From contig OZ024927.1 of NCBI GenBank assembly GCA_964017235.1, positions 19,859,160-19,923,159 of the forward strand: 64,000 bases of DNA, given 5' to 3'. A program made the position numbers and the translations under genes. This document shows, piece after piece, positions 43,707 to 56,426 of the stretch; the stretch's first letter is position 1; every line of letters starts with the position of its first letter. This DNA is from Sabellastarte sp. h YS-2021 (Eukaryota; Annelida; Polychaeta; Sabellida; Sabellidae). A model generated the notes under the pieces. It was not told where the DNA came from. It ran no database searches and worked only from the letters and a program-made list of their open reading frames with translations.

Positions 43707-44715
43707 ATTATCCTTTTAATGCAGAATATATTTATAAGCTGATTGTTGTTTTAATGCACATTTTAGAGATGATAACCAAACCAGATAGTAGAAAAATAAG
43801 TTGTCAATAATTTTTGTAACGACTCTAATTGCTGGTGAAATACAGTAGAGTTTCAATATAAATGTATCCTTTGGTGAAATGTAAACAAAAGTTTATCAAA
43901 CCTGCTCTGCAGAATACATATGGATAAAAGAACACAAACTCGAGAACGAAACACAGTTTTACAAAATTTATCCTAAAATTCGGATAAGCATTAACTCATA
44001 AATTTATCTGGTGCAAGCTGTGATATCCTTTGACAAATATAATCCATATAAGGTAAAGTTAATGCCATTTCAAAGTCTTAGCACATTTTCTCTGCTTTCA
44101 CTAACAATCTTTCAACGCCAGAAAAACATATCTACTAAAAATATAAATAGCTGTCATAAATAAAGACATTTGATCAGTTATTTTTCTCAATTTGGCACAT
44201 CAATTAATACATAATATTTTTTGATCATTCATTTCCTTGACTTAACCATTTGCGGAATTAAGGCTATATGGGCATGTTTAAAAACAAACAAACAAAACTT
44301 TTATTTAAAGAACCCAGTTATCATTTCTATCTCTGTATTAATTGTGTCATTATTTAAGTGTGTTTTACATCTTACTCCAAGCCCCGGATTGATTCCATTT
44401 CAAAGTTTAGAAAAATATTAACATTAAGGTTAACTTATACTGATAATGGTACAATTTATAACCCAGACAATAATATATTAGATTAGTCACAAAGAAGTCA
44501 CGAAATAGCCACTCATATAATGAAAACGTGTGTTTGCTTGGATATCTCATGAAGGATTCATTAATGTATTGTCTGTCACAGAAGGCTATTTCTTAAACCC
44601 AAGCCAAATAATATACAACATGCTATTTGCCTTTAAACGGCTGTCACACTGTACCATTCTAGTACTGCCTCCACCACAGCTGCTCTCACTGTTTGGAAAA
44701 TATATCTATGGACTA
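43707..44715 (-). other. Intron 1 DNA, nothing recognised
   Basis: AT-rich; only short unsupported open frames. Confidence 0.5.
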
Positions 44716-45134
44716 AATTTCATATTTCAAAATGTAAAATACATTTTTATGAAGAAAAATGTATATACTTACCATATGAAAACACTTGGCTTGGCGTTCG
44801 GTGACCGCCACATACACCATACATAGAATTTAAAATATTAGGGGAGACCCTCTTTAAACCTATATACTTGCTACCTTTGATCCCTGGTGATCTAATTCAC
44901 TCTGCCATGCACAGTAATACAGAAATAGTTCATTCTTTTTGTGAATAAACATAAATTCACTCTGCCATGCACAGTAATACAGAAATAGTTCATTCTTTTT
45001 GTGAATAAACATAAATGCTGGAAAAAAGGTCTTTTTAAAGCGGGGCAGGCAGGAGGGTGATTTGCTGTTTTCATATGGTAAGTATATACATTTTTCTTCA
45101 TAAAAATGTATTTTACATTTAAAAATATGAAATT
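44716..45134. mobile_element. Short inverted-end element M6, relative of the 5.3 kb element
   Basis: About 70 bp at the left end are inverted at the right end (shared TGTATATACTTACCATATGA and ATACATTTTTATGAAG). The left half (about 44775-44990) matches the right end of element M7 inverted (50230-50412), including GACCGCCACATACACCATAC and TTCACTCTGCCATGC. A perfect 60-bp tandem duplication lies at 44894-45013. No coding capacity. It directly abuts M7. Confidence 0.8.
44894..45013. repeat. Perfect 60-bp tandem duplication
   Basis: Two identical 60-base units beginning AATTCACTCTGCCATGCACA. No differences, so very recent (or a slippage-type assembly error). Confidence 0.93.
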
Positions 45135-45136
45135 GT

Positions 45137-48100
45137 ATTTCATAAAAATGTAATATACTCTACCATATGAAAACACTTTGGTTGAATGCCCACATGGAAG
45201 GATGGTGGGAAAAAGACAGACTGAGGAAAACCACCTTAAGGTTAAATTGCATAAAGAGGATAGTTCCTGGTGCAATTGAACCCAAAACCTCTGTGCTGAA
45301 GAAATAACTTTACTGAGTTAAATGAGTAGAATTAACCACTGCAAGAACCCCAGCACTGCTGTCTACACCCTATTAGGTCAGCTCAAAGGAGAGGGCATAA
45401 ATATACCACTGTGCTCAGAATAGGAAGATGCCAAGAGGCACTAAGAAGCACGGTTCTGAAGATGGAGATGAAGCACAGATTCCCTAAAAGGGAAAAGCCA
45501 CCCCCCTTTTTATGAAACTAAAAGTTTCAGATGGACTTAAATTAAGGAATTTAAGCGGAACAGAGAGAAAAAAGGCTGAGTGGAATACAAGGTCCACTAC
45601 ACTTAAGAAATCATAAAGATTCTAAGTACAGCATCTCCAAAGAAAGAAGAAGTGAAGAAGAAGAATTCCGAGGGGAATCCCCCATGATGTAAAGCAGTGG
45701 AATACCACCTAACAGACCGGGAATTGGCCTGGGAAAAACATCATGGGCCTTCACAAGAAGTGGAACAGACTTTGAGGGAATAAAGTAAAAATGCTAATGC
45801 AAATAGATATTGTCTGAGCAGCAATATCACCCTCTTTGGACTTCAGAAGAAAGACAAAGAAGAAATTCTCCTTAAGATAGTCAGAATCAGCAGACAGAAT
45901 CTAAGGAATCTGACAGAAAAGGAAGGAAATGTCCTCTAAGTCATCCTGACTAAGCCAAAAGTCAAAGCAGGATGAGCCTTCTGAAGGAAACTGGCTTAAG
46001 CCAGGAAAGTAAGATCTGACTTAAGGATGACTTAGGCCACCCCTAGAGAGTGAAAGAATACCTCTAAATAGAGGAATCAAAATCACTCCTTCTCCTTCCC
46101 AAAGAAAGGGAGAAAGAAAGACTGTCTAAAATGTAAAAAACTTGGCTCAGCAAATGAAAAGGGTTCAAAAGGAGCCTTGGTAAGAGCCAGCAGAACCATG
46201 ATTTAAGTACCAAACAGGTAGGTGACGACTACCCTCATTATGGACTTTAAAAAGCTCTAAATGAGACTTCTGAGCTCCTAAAAAGAACCCAACTCCAAGT
46301 AGTACATGGAGAGAGCTGACCAGTATCCCTATTGACTGAAAAATAGTTCCCTAAAGGCAACAAACAGCAATGAATGGGACAGTTGAAGCATGGCAGAATA
46401 GCCATGTTTCTCACAAGTTTTTCAAGCAGTGCCACATTGCTTCATAGACAGTTATGGAGGATAAATATCCTCCAGGACCCCTCCTGTGAAAATCCTTCTG
46501 AAAGGAAACTTCAGCCAGAAAGCTTGAAGAAAGGAACTCCATAAAAATAATAATAAAACTCTAGATGAGGTTGTTACAGAAGAATGAGAGGAAGAGCCAA
46601 TGGCTTTCTTAAAGGAGATCTTGAGGCCAAAACTTGGCAATTGCCAAGGAAGGCTACAAGAAGAATGGTAGAGCTCTGAAAGTTGATTAACTTCCTGGCC
46701 ATAGTGGTCAAAGAGCTGAAGGAGGGAAGGAGTAAAACAAGTACTCCGGACAAAAACACTCCAGGGCATCTGTTGCCAGAGCCTAAGGATCTAGCACAGG
46801 AGGCACATGCAAGAGTAGCTTGTGATTGAATCACATGCAAAAGATCTAAATCAGATGAGAAGTCTGAGACTACCATCTGAAGATCCAAGAATTGAGAGAC
46901 CACTTTATATGAAAAGTGAGATAAGACCTCCAGAGATGGTCTGCCATGGATTCATGCCCCTGGAACATGAGTAGGTGGAAGAACAGACTTGCTCTTGTAA
47001 AAATAATGGCAGAAAGGTGCCAAAATAGATACAATGTCCAAAGAGTGGAAGCTCTCTTGATATAAAAAGAAAGCACAGACAATAGTGTTGCCTGAGACAA
47101 TCTGAAGTGTCCTTTGAAGAAAGGACAAGAAAAGAACAAATGTCTTGAGAACAAGACATCTGTGTTGTCTGAGGCTAAAAGGATGATCCTTTGATGAAAG
47201 GATAATAAAGGAACAAATGTCTGAGCAAAAGGGACAGCTATGAGCTCTAGAAATGATGAACAGATTGGACTGCTACATCAAAGATGGACCTTAGGTGGTG
47301 CAAAGACATAGTTCCCAGCATAGTACCATCTTAAATGAACCTTCATAGAAGGATCAAAGAATGGGCAATCCAGAGCACCTTTGAGAAGGAAAATCAAAGT
47401 GTCCTGAGATGACACTGAAGAAGTGTCATGTGGAGGCCACCTTAAAGAAGTGGCTTCCAAGTGGAAGCCAGAAGAATAAAGGTGCCCAGTTGGAGAGGTA
47501 ATTTAAAGGTGTTCCAAGGCAGAGAAAGGATGAGCTGTTGAATAGACAGAAACTTGTCCCTGTGAGGAACACCTTTAGACAGGTTAAGAACCCGACCCAG
47601 GAAGGAGAACTGTTGTAGGAACAGATCTAAATATATCCTGCTAGGAACCACTCCAAGTTAATAGTCAACTCTAATAAAGTTGCCAAATGAGCATCTGACA
47701 ACTATTGGCTCTAATGAGCCAAGTTATAGTCACATGTGCACTGAGATGCCCAACCTCAAAGCCAACTTCTCTTACTTCCTTGACTAAGGAAGTAAATAGT
47801 GAAAGGCTAGTGGCTAAGCCCTAAGGCATTGCCTCAAAGAGGTACACCCTGCCCAAAAGCAAAACTCTGAGCAAGAGTGAACCAAAGGAGCCAAAGGAGA
47901 GAAAGGAGGCATATCTAGGAAGAGAAGTGGTCCACTGGCCAAAAGAAGGGAGAAAATGATCAACTGATAAGTTTTCATCCTGATAGTTTGGAGAGCAAGG
48001 AAAAGATCCAAATCTAAGAAAAGATCTAAATCCAATGCTGGTTTCCAGTCTTCTATCTCTTTGTCAAGGAAAAAAGAGCCTGAGAAAAACAGGTAAAAAA

Positions 48101-50446
48101 GAGCCCAGGCTCCTACCAACAGCAAGAGTGAGGCTGAATGACAAAGAGCAGCATACTTCTGAGGAGAAGCAAAAAAGCTGAAGAAGATGACACCCAAACA
48201 TTTCAAATGAAATGGAAGAAATCAGTTGACTTCCCACTGGCAAGTGGAGGGATCTGGAAGTAAGAGTGAAAGCTTGAATAAAACAAAACACACTCTTATC
48301 TCCCGAAGGACACCATAATAGAGGTTGAGGCTGAGCCTCTGCCTGTGGAAGGCATTCCACCATCACAATGTTGGAACCTGGAAAGGAACCACATCCCTTA
48401 AGCACTAAGTTAGAGAGAAGACTCCCTAGTTGGGAGGAGAAAAGGCTTTATTGGTCTGCCTCAAGAGGCTAAAGCAGAAAAGCTTAAAAGAGGCACCTTT
48501 ATTAAGGGCAACATGAGAAGCTTCTGCTTATACTGTTATATGTGAAAAAAGTAGTCTCTCAAAAGAGACACCACAAAAAACAGTATAAGACCAAAATTGG
48601 CCCAATTTACCCTACCAAGTGACTAGACACAAGTGAGGGAAAAGGATAAAGAAATCTCTCAAAACAAAGTGCAAAGAGAACTGATGGCTGGAAAAGGCCA
48701 TAGATCAACCAGCTAAAATGAAGCTGAAAGATCCATTGAAGATGTCCAAAGCATGGTGGGTGAAAAAGACCACTGAGAAGTACTGTCTGGTCAATCCACT
48801 TGACTAAGTGATCAACAAAACAGGACTCAAGAAAAAATCCCAGAGTACTAAGGACCCTAAGCTCCATCTCAGAACTCTTCTAATATCAGAGGAGCTCTGC
48901 CTAAGGAAGAGAAGGTCTTAAGATCCCCACCAGGTTAACTAAAGACAGAGAGACACCAACATACCCAAAGGGGAGATGTGCCCATTGGTAGTCAGATCTA
49001 AAAAGGGGTGAAAATGCAAAAGATAACTGCTGAATAACAGTAGATTTTCACCAAGCCCCAAACCAAAAAATCAGTTCTATTCAACTGATAAACTCTTCTT
49101 AAGGGACCCTGAACAAAAATGGTCTTGAGAAGGTAAACCCAGCACCAAAAAAATAGCCTGATTAGGTTGAGCCTTAGGCACAAAATAGGCCAAAGGACTA
49201 AAAATGGACTGTGAAACCAAATGACCAACTGACAGAAAATTGGAATATAGGAAACCAGTAACAGTGAGATGGATCTCCAAAGGTGGAAGACAAAGTCATC
49301 CCCAAGAGCCGTAAACCACCATCCTCCAGAACTGAAGGTGGGAAAAGACTGAAAATGGAGACCCTGGGCTCAGAATTGAACCCCAAAACACTGATACCAG
49401 GATCCGTATCCCAGAAATGTCAAATGAAAGGGCCTGTACAAATAATGAACCGTGAATGGTAGGTAGTAAATACCGTAATGTTACGTAATGAAATATGCGT
49501 TAACAATGGGAATTATTACACATTATGCTCTGACAGAATAATAATCAAAGAATTATGAAAAAGGAATGCATAAACAAACCTGGAAATGCTGTAATCACTG
49601 AGAAAATGAATATTTTCAAACAACTGATCAGTTGACCTCCATTTTAAGCATGACATCATCGTCATGTGACCTGGTGAGATGATTCGTATGAACATCAAAA
49701 ATAGGGTCAAATACGCGGTGAAACGAAGAATTTCGTGTTAAGAATGATGGAAAACGCCAGTAGAAGTGAAGAAAAGAGATAATTCACCGCGGAAATACTT
49801 ATTTCCAAAGGAAATCCAACATTCTGACACCATGTGACCTGATGAGCGATAATACAGACATTGTAACTATGTGAAAACAATGCACACTCAAAGTTAAAAA
49901 TACGGTCAAAATACGTGGTGAAACAAAGAATTTCGTGGAAAGAATGAAGGAAATGCGTAAATTAAAATTATAATGCCTGTAGAAGTGCATAAAACTAATT
50001 AATTTGAATATCTCCAAAGGCAATCCGACATTCTAACACTACGTGATCAGATGAGCGATAATACCAATTTTGAAAATACGTAAGAATATTAAACAAAGTA
50101 TACAATAAATTCACCACAAGTCGAAGTAAAAGGTAAATAAAATGGAGTAAGAGTGAATAAAATAGCTTAAGTCTACTTACAGAGCACCAAAAACGTGTAA
50201 ATGCAGGTCTTAGTGAGATAGCAAAAACGCCTGTTGACACTCCAACCGCCACAAAAAGAATGAACTATTTCTGTATTACTGCGCATGGCAGAGTGAATTA
50301 GGTCACCAGGGGTCAAAGGTAGCAAGTATATAGGTTAAAGAGGGTCTCCCCTCATATTTTAAATTCTATGTATGGTGTATGTGGCGGTCACGGAACGCCA
50401 AGCCAAGCGTTTTCATATGGTAGAGTATATTACATTTTTATGGAAT
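45137..50446. mobile_element. 5.3-kb element M7 with ~38-bp inverted ends, no protein gene
   Basis: CATAAAAATGTAATATACTC followed by TACCATATGAAAAC at the left is inverted at the right (50409-50446). Interior: about 45.2-49.4 kb is purine-rich on the plus strand and full of short perfect hairpins. 49.6-50.1 kb has three diverged ~190-bp repeats (ACCATGTGACCTGATGAGCG and variants). The last 200 bp match M6. Open frames (60-130 codons, minus strand) are rich in F, L, S and W, overlap one another, and look like by-products of base skew. It lies wholly within intron 1 of the 709-aa gene. Superfamily unknown. Confidence 0.72.
45480..48900. repeat. Chain of short perfect hairpins in purine-rich DNA
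   Basis: Perfect inverted repeats with tiny loops occur throughout. Examples (arm length/loop): 45513-45529 (7/3), 45536-45555 (8/4), 46455-46474 (8/4), 46633-46648 (8/0), 46821-46835 (7/1), 47108-47127 (8/4), 47140-47159 (8/4), 47186-47203 (7/4), 47409-47429 (8/5), 47451-47470 (8/4), 47772-47795 (10/4). There are longer ones at 47505-47576 (11-bp arms) and 48527-48589 (11-bp arms with a nested 6-bp hairpin). Loops are mostly purines (GAAG, GATG, AGAA, AAGG, AAAT). The arms differ in sequence, so these are not copies of one repeat. Confidence 0.85.
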
Positions 50447-52257
50447 AAAAAATCTAATTTTAATCAACTTTTTAAACACTTAATCCTCACTAAAAAGAAT
50501 ATAAGGCCCAATATACATAAATTCCAATCTTGAAATCCAGGGATAGTATCAAAATGTCAAAACCAAGAAGCTGTGATGGATATGCTTTTAGGAAAAGGTA
50601 AGACTGAAAGTTTCACTCTTAAGGAGGCACAATCGAGGAGGAAGAACATAAAGAACATATCCCATCATGGATACAATGAAAGAAATGCACGTTGCAAGTT
50701 ACATTACCTTCTTGGCAAAGGTAATACACAACTTGTGGTCTAGTTGTTTCAACTTACAGTAGTGAGACATTCACCTATTTTCAGCCCAGTTCCTTGTCCT
50801 TTGCGGTGTCCTCTATTCCGCAAGATATTGTGTGAACGGATCTAATCTAATCTATCTAATGTGGACTTTTATAGCGCTTAATCTCCATCACTGATGGACT
50901 CTAAGGCGCAACTGAACATAAAGCAAGGCAGTTAACATTAATCCGAGGACATAGCCAGGTCATACCAAGGAATCACAGGGTGACAAGGGAGGCTATGGCA
51001 GATAGTCTTTTGCAAACAGGTAGGTTTTAAGTTTAACGGATCCGTTCATCTCAAGAAGTGTGAAAGTCCCAATATACAAATTTGTTTGGATAGCCATAAT
51101 TTAATGCATCCTTTTATAGAAGGTCATTGGTCAATGGTTTCATGTTTTGACAACATTCTTTCTAGTATTCACTGGTTGCCCTACACATGGTGTTTTCTTG
51201 GTCATAAACCTTTTTTTTGGAGTTTTGTAGAATTGAGATTTGTTCTTACAATACTGACTGATGATGCCTGATCGCCAAATGATGATTTTACTCTTGTGAC
51301 ACGCCATATATCATAGGCAAATATTGTATATTTATGTAAGAAAAGCCCAGAATTTTTTTAATTCTCATCCAGTGTTAATAATTATTACTTCATTTTCCTA
51401 GCTCCAAATCTTTAGTTGCACTTTTACTACAAGATGGAATCAGAATCTTTGAGAAACATGCACTGGCAGGCGTGTGCTTGCCAATTGTTTAAAAGAGAGT
51501 AGATACAGTAAAGGTGCAGTACCTTCAGAATCTATACTTGACTGGAGCCAAAGAAAGACACACTGACGGAAAAGGAGGCAGACAGGTAGCAGATTAGCTA
51601 CATAAATGATTCGACAACCTGCAGTTACAGATGATTCTTATTAGTGAAATTCTACCTATGGTAGATGGCTATTTTGAACTGTTTAAAATTTCAATTCATT
51701 ACATGAAGAAAAATAGCCTTGCTTAAGGCTCAAATTTGCATGATATCTTTTCAAATATGCACACAGATATTTGGTATTCATAAAGCACTCATACATGTTA
51801 AGAGATAGAACCTAATCAGACTTTCTCTTAGCTTTATGCTGCTATAAAAGTCAGTACATGTATGAGTACATTATAGAAACTGAAACTCCATTATCTGAAC
51901 TGGAAACTTCCCTAACTGCAAAGAAACTTGAGCCTTCAGCAAGGCTAGAAGAAAAAGAAGACCTGAGAAAGAATAAGGACAATTTAGGAAGGAAGAGTGA
52001 CGACTAAGCTAGGGTTTGTGGAGGAAGAAGCAGGTATCCTTACCACTAGTAACATCAACCCTTTAAGGCTGTAGGTTGATCAGCACATACTGTAAAGGAT
52101 AGGCTGAACATATAACATAGAACTACTAAATAATGGTGGAGAAAAACAAGGGCATTACAGGCATTATTAGTGCAATAAGAGGGCCTATCTACTGTTTTGT
52201 CACTGTTTATAGAGGAGAGAACAACAAAGAGGGGTCTGGGAGCCAGACATCTCAAGA
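50447..52257 (-). other. Intron 1 DNA with one dispersed repeat
   Basis: Apart from the repeat at 50838-51040, nothing recognised. Confidence 0.45.
50838..51040. repeat. Dispersed repeat (TTTTATAGCGCTTAAT...TAAGGCGC type)
   Basis: GTGGACTTTTATAGCGCTTA and CTCTAAGGCGCAACTG, followed by an AACAGGTAGGTTTTAAG end related to 38275-38300. Such AGCGCTT blocks are common in non-autonomous elements of marine animals. Family not assigned. Confidence 0.5.
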
Positions 52258-53226
52258 GAGGGTGGGCAGAAAAAAGCCTGGTGGAAAAAATGACGGTAGA
52301 AAGAAAGCCTGGTGGAAAGGAAGCCTTGTGTGTTTTGAAAAACATGGAAAAAAGCCCGGTGTTTCTTTTGTGTGTGTATGTACATCTCAAGATTAATGAT
52401 GAAGTAGAACCAAAACATTGATATATTCCAATCATTTGATTAAACCAAGAAATACAAAGTAATACTAAATGCATGCTCTACAAACAAACTTTTATGCATT
52501 TGATTAAAAATAAAACACAAAATACACAAATGTTATAGTGGCAATTTGTACATGTGAAGAAAAGCATAATCATATTACATTTTTTTTTCATTTACAAACA
52601 AAGTCTTACACAATGGCCAATTCCCTGTATAAAGTCTTCAACAGACTTGTCTCTACATGTGGATGTGTATAGTTGCAATTATTAATTTATGCATCCCACT
52701 ATTAGGTGTTGACTGTTTTAAGAAACTTAATTGAAAATCCAGAAACCTTTATTGAAAGATGATAAAAGAACACCAGAGCACACTTGAAATGGACCATTAT
52801 ATCTACTCAGGATTGGCTCTTAAACATGGCAATACCTACTTGCAATTAGTGACATACACATCCAGCATTTTCTTGGGAATCCAACCATAATTGCATGTTT
52901 AGAAAAAGGTTTCATTTCCTTTAGTGATATACTGCACAATTTTAAAACAACCTCTAAAAAGGCATAATAAATTTTACACATTACTGTATTCTATGTTGAC
53001 AAAAATAAATTGTACTAGAAAAATAAATCATATGTACCAAACACATTTTTAAATCAAAGGGTTGAAATAATGTGTTAGTGTTACTTCATCATTAATCTTG
53101 ATATGTATCAAACCTTAAAAAGACACAAGGCTTTTTTGCATCTTTTCCAAAACAGATCAGGCTTTATTTCCACCAGGCCTTCTTTCCACTGCCACTTTTT
53201 TCCAGCAGGCTTTTTTCCCGGATTCC
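52258..53226. mobile_element. Foldback-type element with ~165-bp inverted arms
   Basis: 52258-52420 and 53070-53226 are diverged inverted copies: GCCTGGTGGAAA, GAAAGAAAGCCTGGTGGAAA and ATCAAGATTAATGATGAAGT appear in one, their inverses in the other. The ~650 bp between are AT-rich and non-coding. It sits about 250 bp downstream of exon 1 of the 709-aa gene (transcription sense), inside intron 1. Confidence 0.7.
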
Positions 53227-53473
53227 AAGAGAGTGAAGGTAGCTTTATCCTAGCCTCTTATGAGATAATGATACATTGGAAATATAAGCATTCACTAAAT
53301 GTACATATAAAGCAGTTTAGATAGTGGTATTGTATGTAATGTTAATGCTCTTTTTCGTTTGATCCTGTTTATACAAACTTCACTTATGACATTGGGAAAT
53401 CCCTATTAAACAGCCCCAAGCTTGTAAAGCTAAAATAATAGAGACAGAATAAGTTAAGTTTATAAATCTGTAC

Positions 53474-54411
53474 CTGGGTTTTCTTGCCTTTGACATGGGC
53501 AGATAGACCACTTCATTTGATTCTGCAGGGACGTTAGCATCTGTAGAACCCAGATGCTCGGGATAAATATATTTCCAAGTTCTTTCCCCAGTTTTAGGAT
53601 TGTTATTGGACACCACCTGGTTTTGTAATTCTGACATATTTGCATGAGTAAGAATTTCTTTAGGCTCACTAGCTGAAAGTGGTATGGTAGAAACTGATGA
53701 TGTGATGGAATGTTTGCTTGGACTGCTTAGATCCAAGTCCAGTTGTGCACTGTTGCCAGGCTTGCTACTGTCATTTGAATCCATTGCTATTCCTGTATCT
53801 GTTGAACAGTTGTCATCACTAGAGGTTTTTCCATCTCCAACATAATAACCATTTCTTCCACCACCATCACTTTTATCCTGTCCATTGCATTTGCTTTGGA
53901 TATTTTGTTTTGGCACAACATGCTTGTCAGTGTTTCCAGATTTGTTTCCAGGAATGTCTGATATTTTGCCTGGTTCAACCACTGCAACATTCTTTTCTTC
54001 GTTCAGCTGAATCTCTTTGATCTGTTCTCCATCCAAGATGTTTGAAACTTTAGGTTCATCACCTGTTTGTCCCATTTTAATGATATCTGCATCAAGACTG
54101 TCTGTATCACTAATAGAATCCACATCAAGTTCTTTACGTTTACCTTCATTACCAACTACATTGGCCTCATCTGTTTCAGTTTCCCCTGTTCTAGAACTCA
54201 AATGACCATACTTGTCCATGTCAGGTATATTTGAACTGGCTACTTGATCTATTTCATCTGTAGTATCTACCTGGGGTTTCACTGAAGTACCGCTCTGGTC
54301 AACAAGTTCAATTGAGATATCATCTGTTGATGGCTGAATCAAGTCTGAGTGCTGGGTCTGTTCAGATACCTCATTTTGCTTCTCAAACTTTTCTTCAGAG
54401 ATTGACTCCAT
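53474..54411 (-). CDS. Unrecognised 709-aa protein, first coding exon
   Basis: ATG at 54411 (MESISEEKFEKQNEVSEQ) opens 312 codons plus 2 nt to a donor (CCCAG|GTACAG) at 53474/53473. The exon is very acidic and rich in S, T, D, E, N and Q (SISDTDSLDADIIK, SDDNCSTDTGIAMDSNDSS), with no C/H cluster or membrane segment. It is almost surely disordered except the end (ERTWKYIYPEHLGS, NEVVYLPMSKARKPR). The 2-nt overhang fits the exon at 40762, so the simplest model is four exons: 709 aa with an acidic N-terminal half and a basic C-terminal half. Extra exons in the 12.7 kb intron cannot be excluded. The family is not recognised. Confidence 0.78.
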
Positions 54412-56412
54412 GTTGCTTTACTCCTTGTTGGCGTGAATAATTTAGAATTTAATGCTCCACAAACATAACAGTATATATTATAAATATATTTATGCTTCTT
54501 ATATTCATTTATTTCATCTCTGATATACGGTCAATTATTCTGGGTTTTTCTGTCAATAAAAGCTTAAATTATCCAATTGTCTGTCAAACTTTTTGAATGG
54601 CTTATAAGTGATACAATGTTTTATGAGATGATAATAGTGCTCTTACGATTTAAGATAGATGGTTCATTAATATCTTCTATGTGTAACTATGTAAGATATA
54701 GACAATATTAGTCTTACAGTTCCTTATGATTAGGAACCTCACTAACAGCGTATTCATTCAGTTCAATCATATTTATACACACCCATTGTACAGAGACATT
54801 AATTATTTTGTGTATTTTTTATCAGTTTTTATTTTTTTCAAATTTGTTCTTCTTGTTTATTGTACTGCTAATTAAGTTGCCACAATAATACTTTTGTTGC
54901 CACTTGCTAATAATAATAAAAAACTATCACAAAAATATAACCCTCTAGATTTCATGCTATTACACCAACCTCGAGATACTAGTATATTCATCAGTTCCTG
55001 AAATGTCTAATAATAAATTGCTAACTGAACAATGTCCCTTTACAACATGATTGCCTCCATTTTTGACCTCAAAAAGGACAATGTTTGTATTCTATGTTTT
55101 TATCAACAGTATCCCATTTGATGAAGTCCCACATTCAAAGACACTATTTGTTTTAAATTATTCACATCGTATCAGATTTCTTTATTGAAATTCAAACTAT
55201 ATTACAAGACGCCAGAACAAAAACAATTCACAATAGAATCAACAGAGTTTCCTAACAACCAAAATCAACATGATATTTATATATATTCATGGACTCAAAT
55301 ATATAGTGCACACAGAAAGGAGAAGTCTTTGAAAGCTAAGTGGACAAATATTCACTAACAACAGGCTATTTTATTTAGCAAATCTATACTGCAACCAAAC
55401 AAAGAAATTTTACACCACTCTCTCGGTAAATATATTGGCTGATCTGAACAATAAACTTCACTTTAAATATTCAATAAAAAGGATCAATTCATTTGCAACT
55501 ATGATATGGCATTTTCATCTCAATGTTTGTGTGCGTTCAGTAGACTCTGCAAGCCTCTGGTAAAGTCAACATGTTTGTGCCTAAACTTATTCTTAGCCTT
55601 GTCAAGTCTCCCACTTGTGATTATTGACGTCTATGTAAATGTGATGCTGCTACAGCACACTTAGTGGTGGTCAATGTAATTCAGGGTCAGTAAAACAACT
55701 GGATTTAAAATATATTGTTGTCACAATAAGAGGTTTAGTTAAAAAATCATGAGTTATTATTATCTAATATTCTAAGTGGACTTAGTTTCAACACGAATGT
55801 TTGTAAGGAAGGCTATTTAATTTAGATGGTGCAACTACTGGCAAAGCTTTTGAACTAGTCAGAAACTGAAGACAGAGAATCAATTTCTAACTGGAGGGAT
55901 TACTTAGACACCCAGGCTGGTGGTTATGGAAGGCTTTGAAATTGAGAGTAATTACTGCGAAGTTTACATAACAATATGTGTTTTAAAATCTAAAAATGGA
56001 TTTTCTGGAGCCTGTGACTCTGATACTTATTGCCAATCTATGTTAAACTTATCTTATCATTTATAAAGTCATTTTATTGAACTTACAGTGGTCTTAAAAC
56101 CTATCTTAACATTCTTTTTAATCTTAAGTCAATTCTTAAGGCTCATAAACCGCTTGGATGGATAAAAAACTATCGCAAACTTTTGGGGAATTTATAGAAA
56201 GACATCTTGAACCAATTATAACATCACCCAGAAAGCTATCGAAAAATATATTGGAAACCTTTCCTAGAATACACCAATGGATTATGAATGGTTTTATTTT
56301 TTCCAATCCAGAGGTAGCTGTATGATCACATCATCGTAATGGAACAAAAATACCCAAAATACCGAAAAGTAAAATTAATAGGAATTTCATTCCAGAAAGG
56401 ACAAATTTACCC
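54412..56412. other. Upstream region of the 709-aa gene
   Basis: AT-rich, no recognised gene. The promoter should lie here or just upstream, but no TATA or CRE cluster is evident. Confidence 0.5.
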
Positions 56413-56426
56413 TTTACTTTACAGGC

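Noticed and set aside
44892..50252. Many 60-130 codon minus-strand frames within the 5.3 kb element
   Set aside because: Overlapping in several frames, very rich in F, L, S and W because the plus strand is purine-rich, no domain or splice logic. Treated as by-products of base skew.
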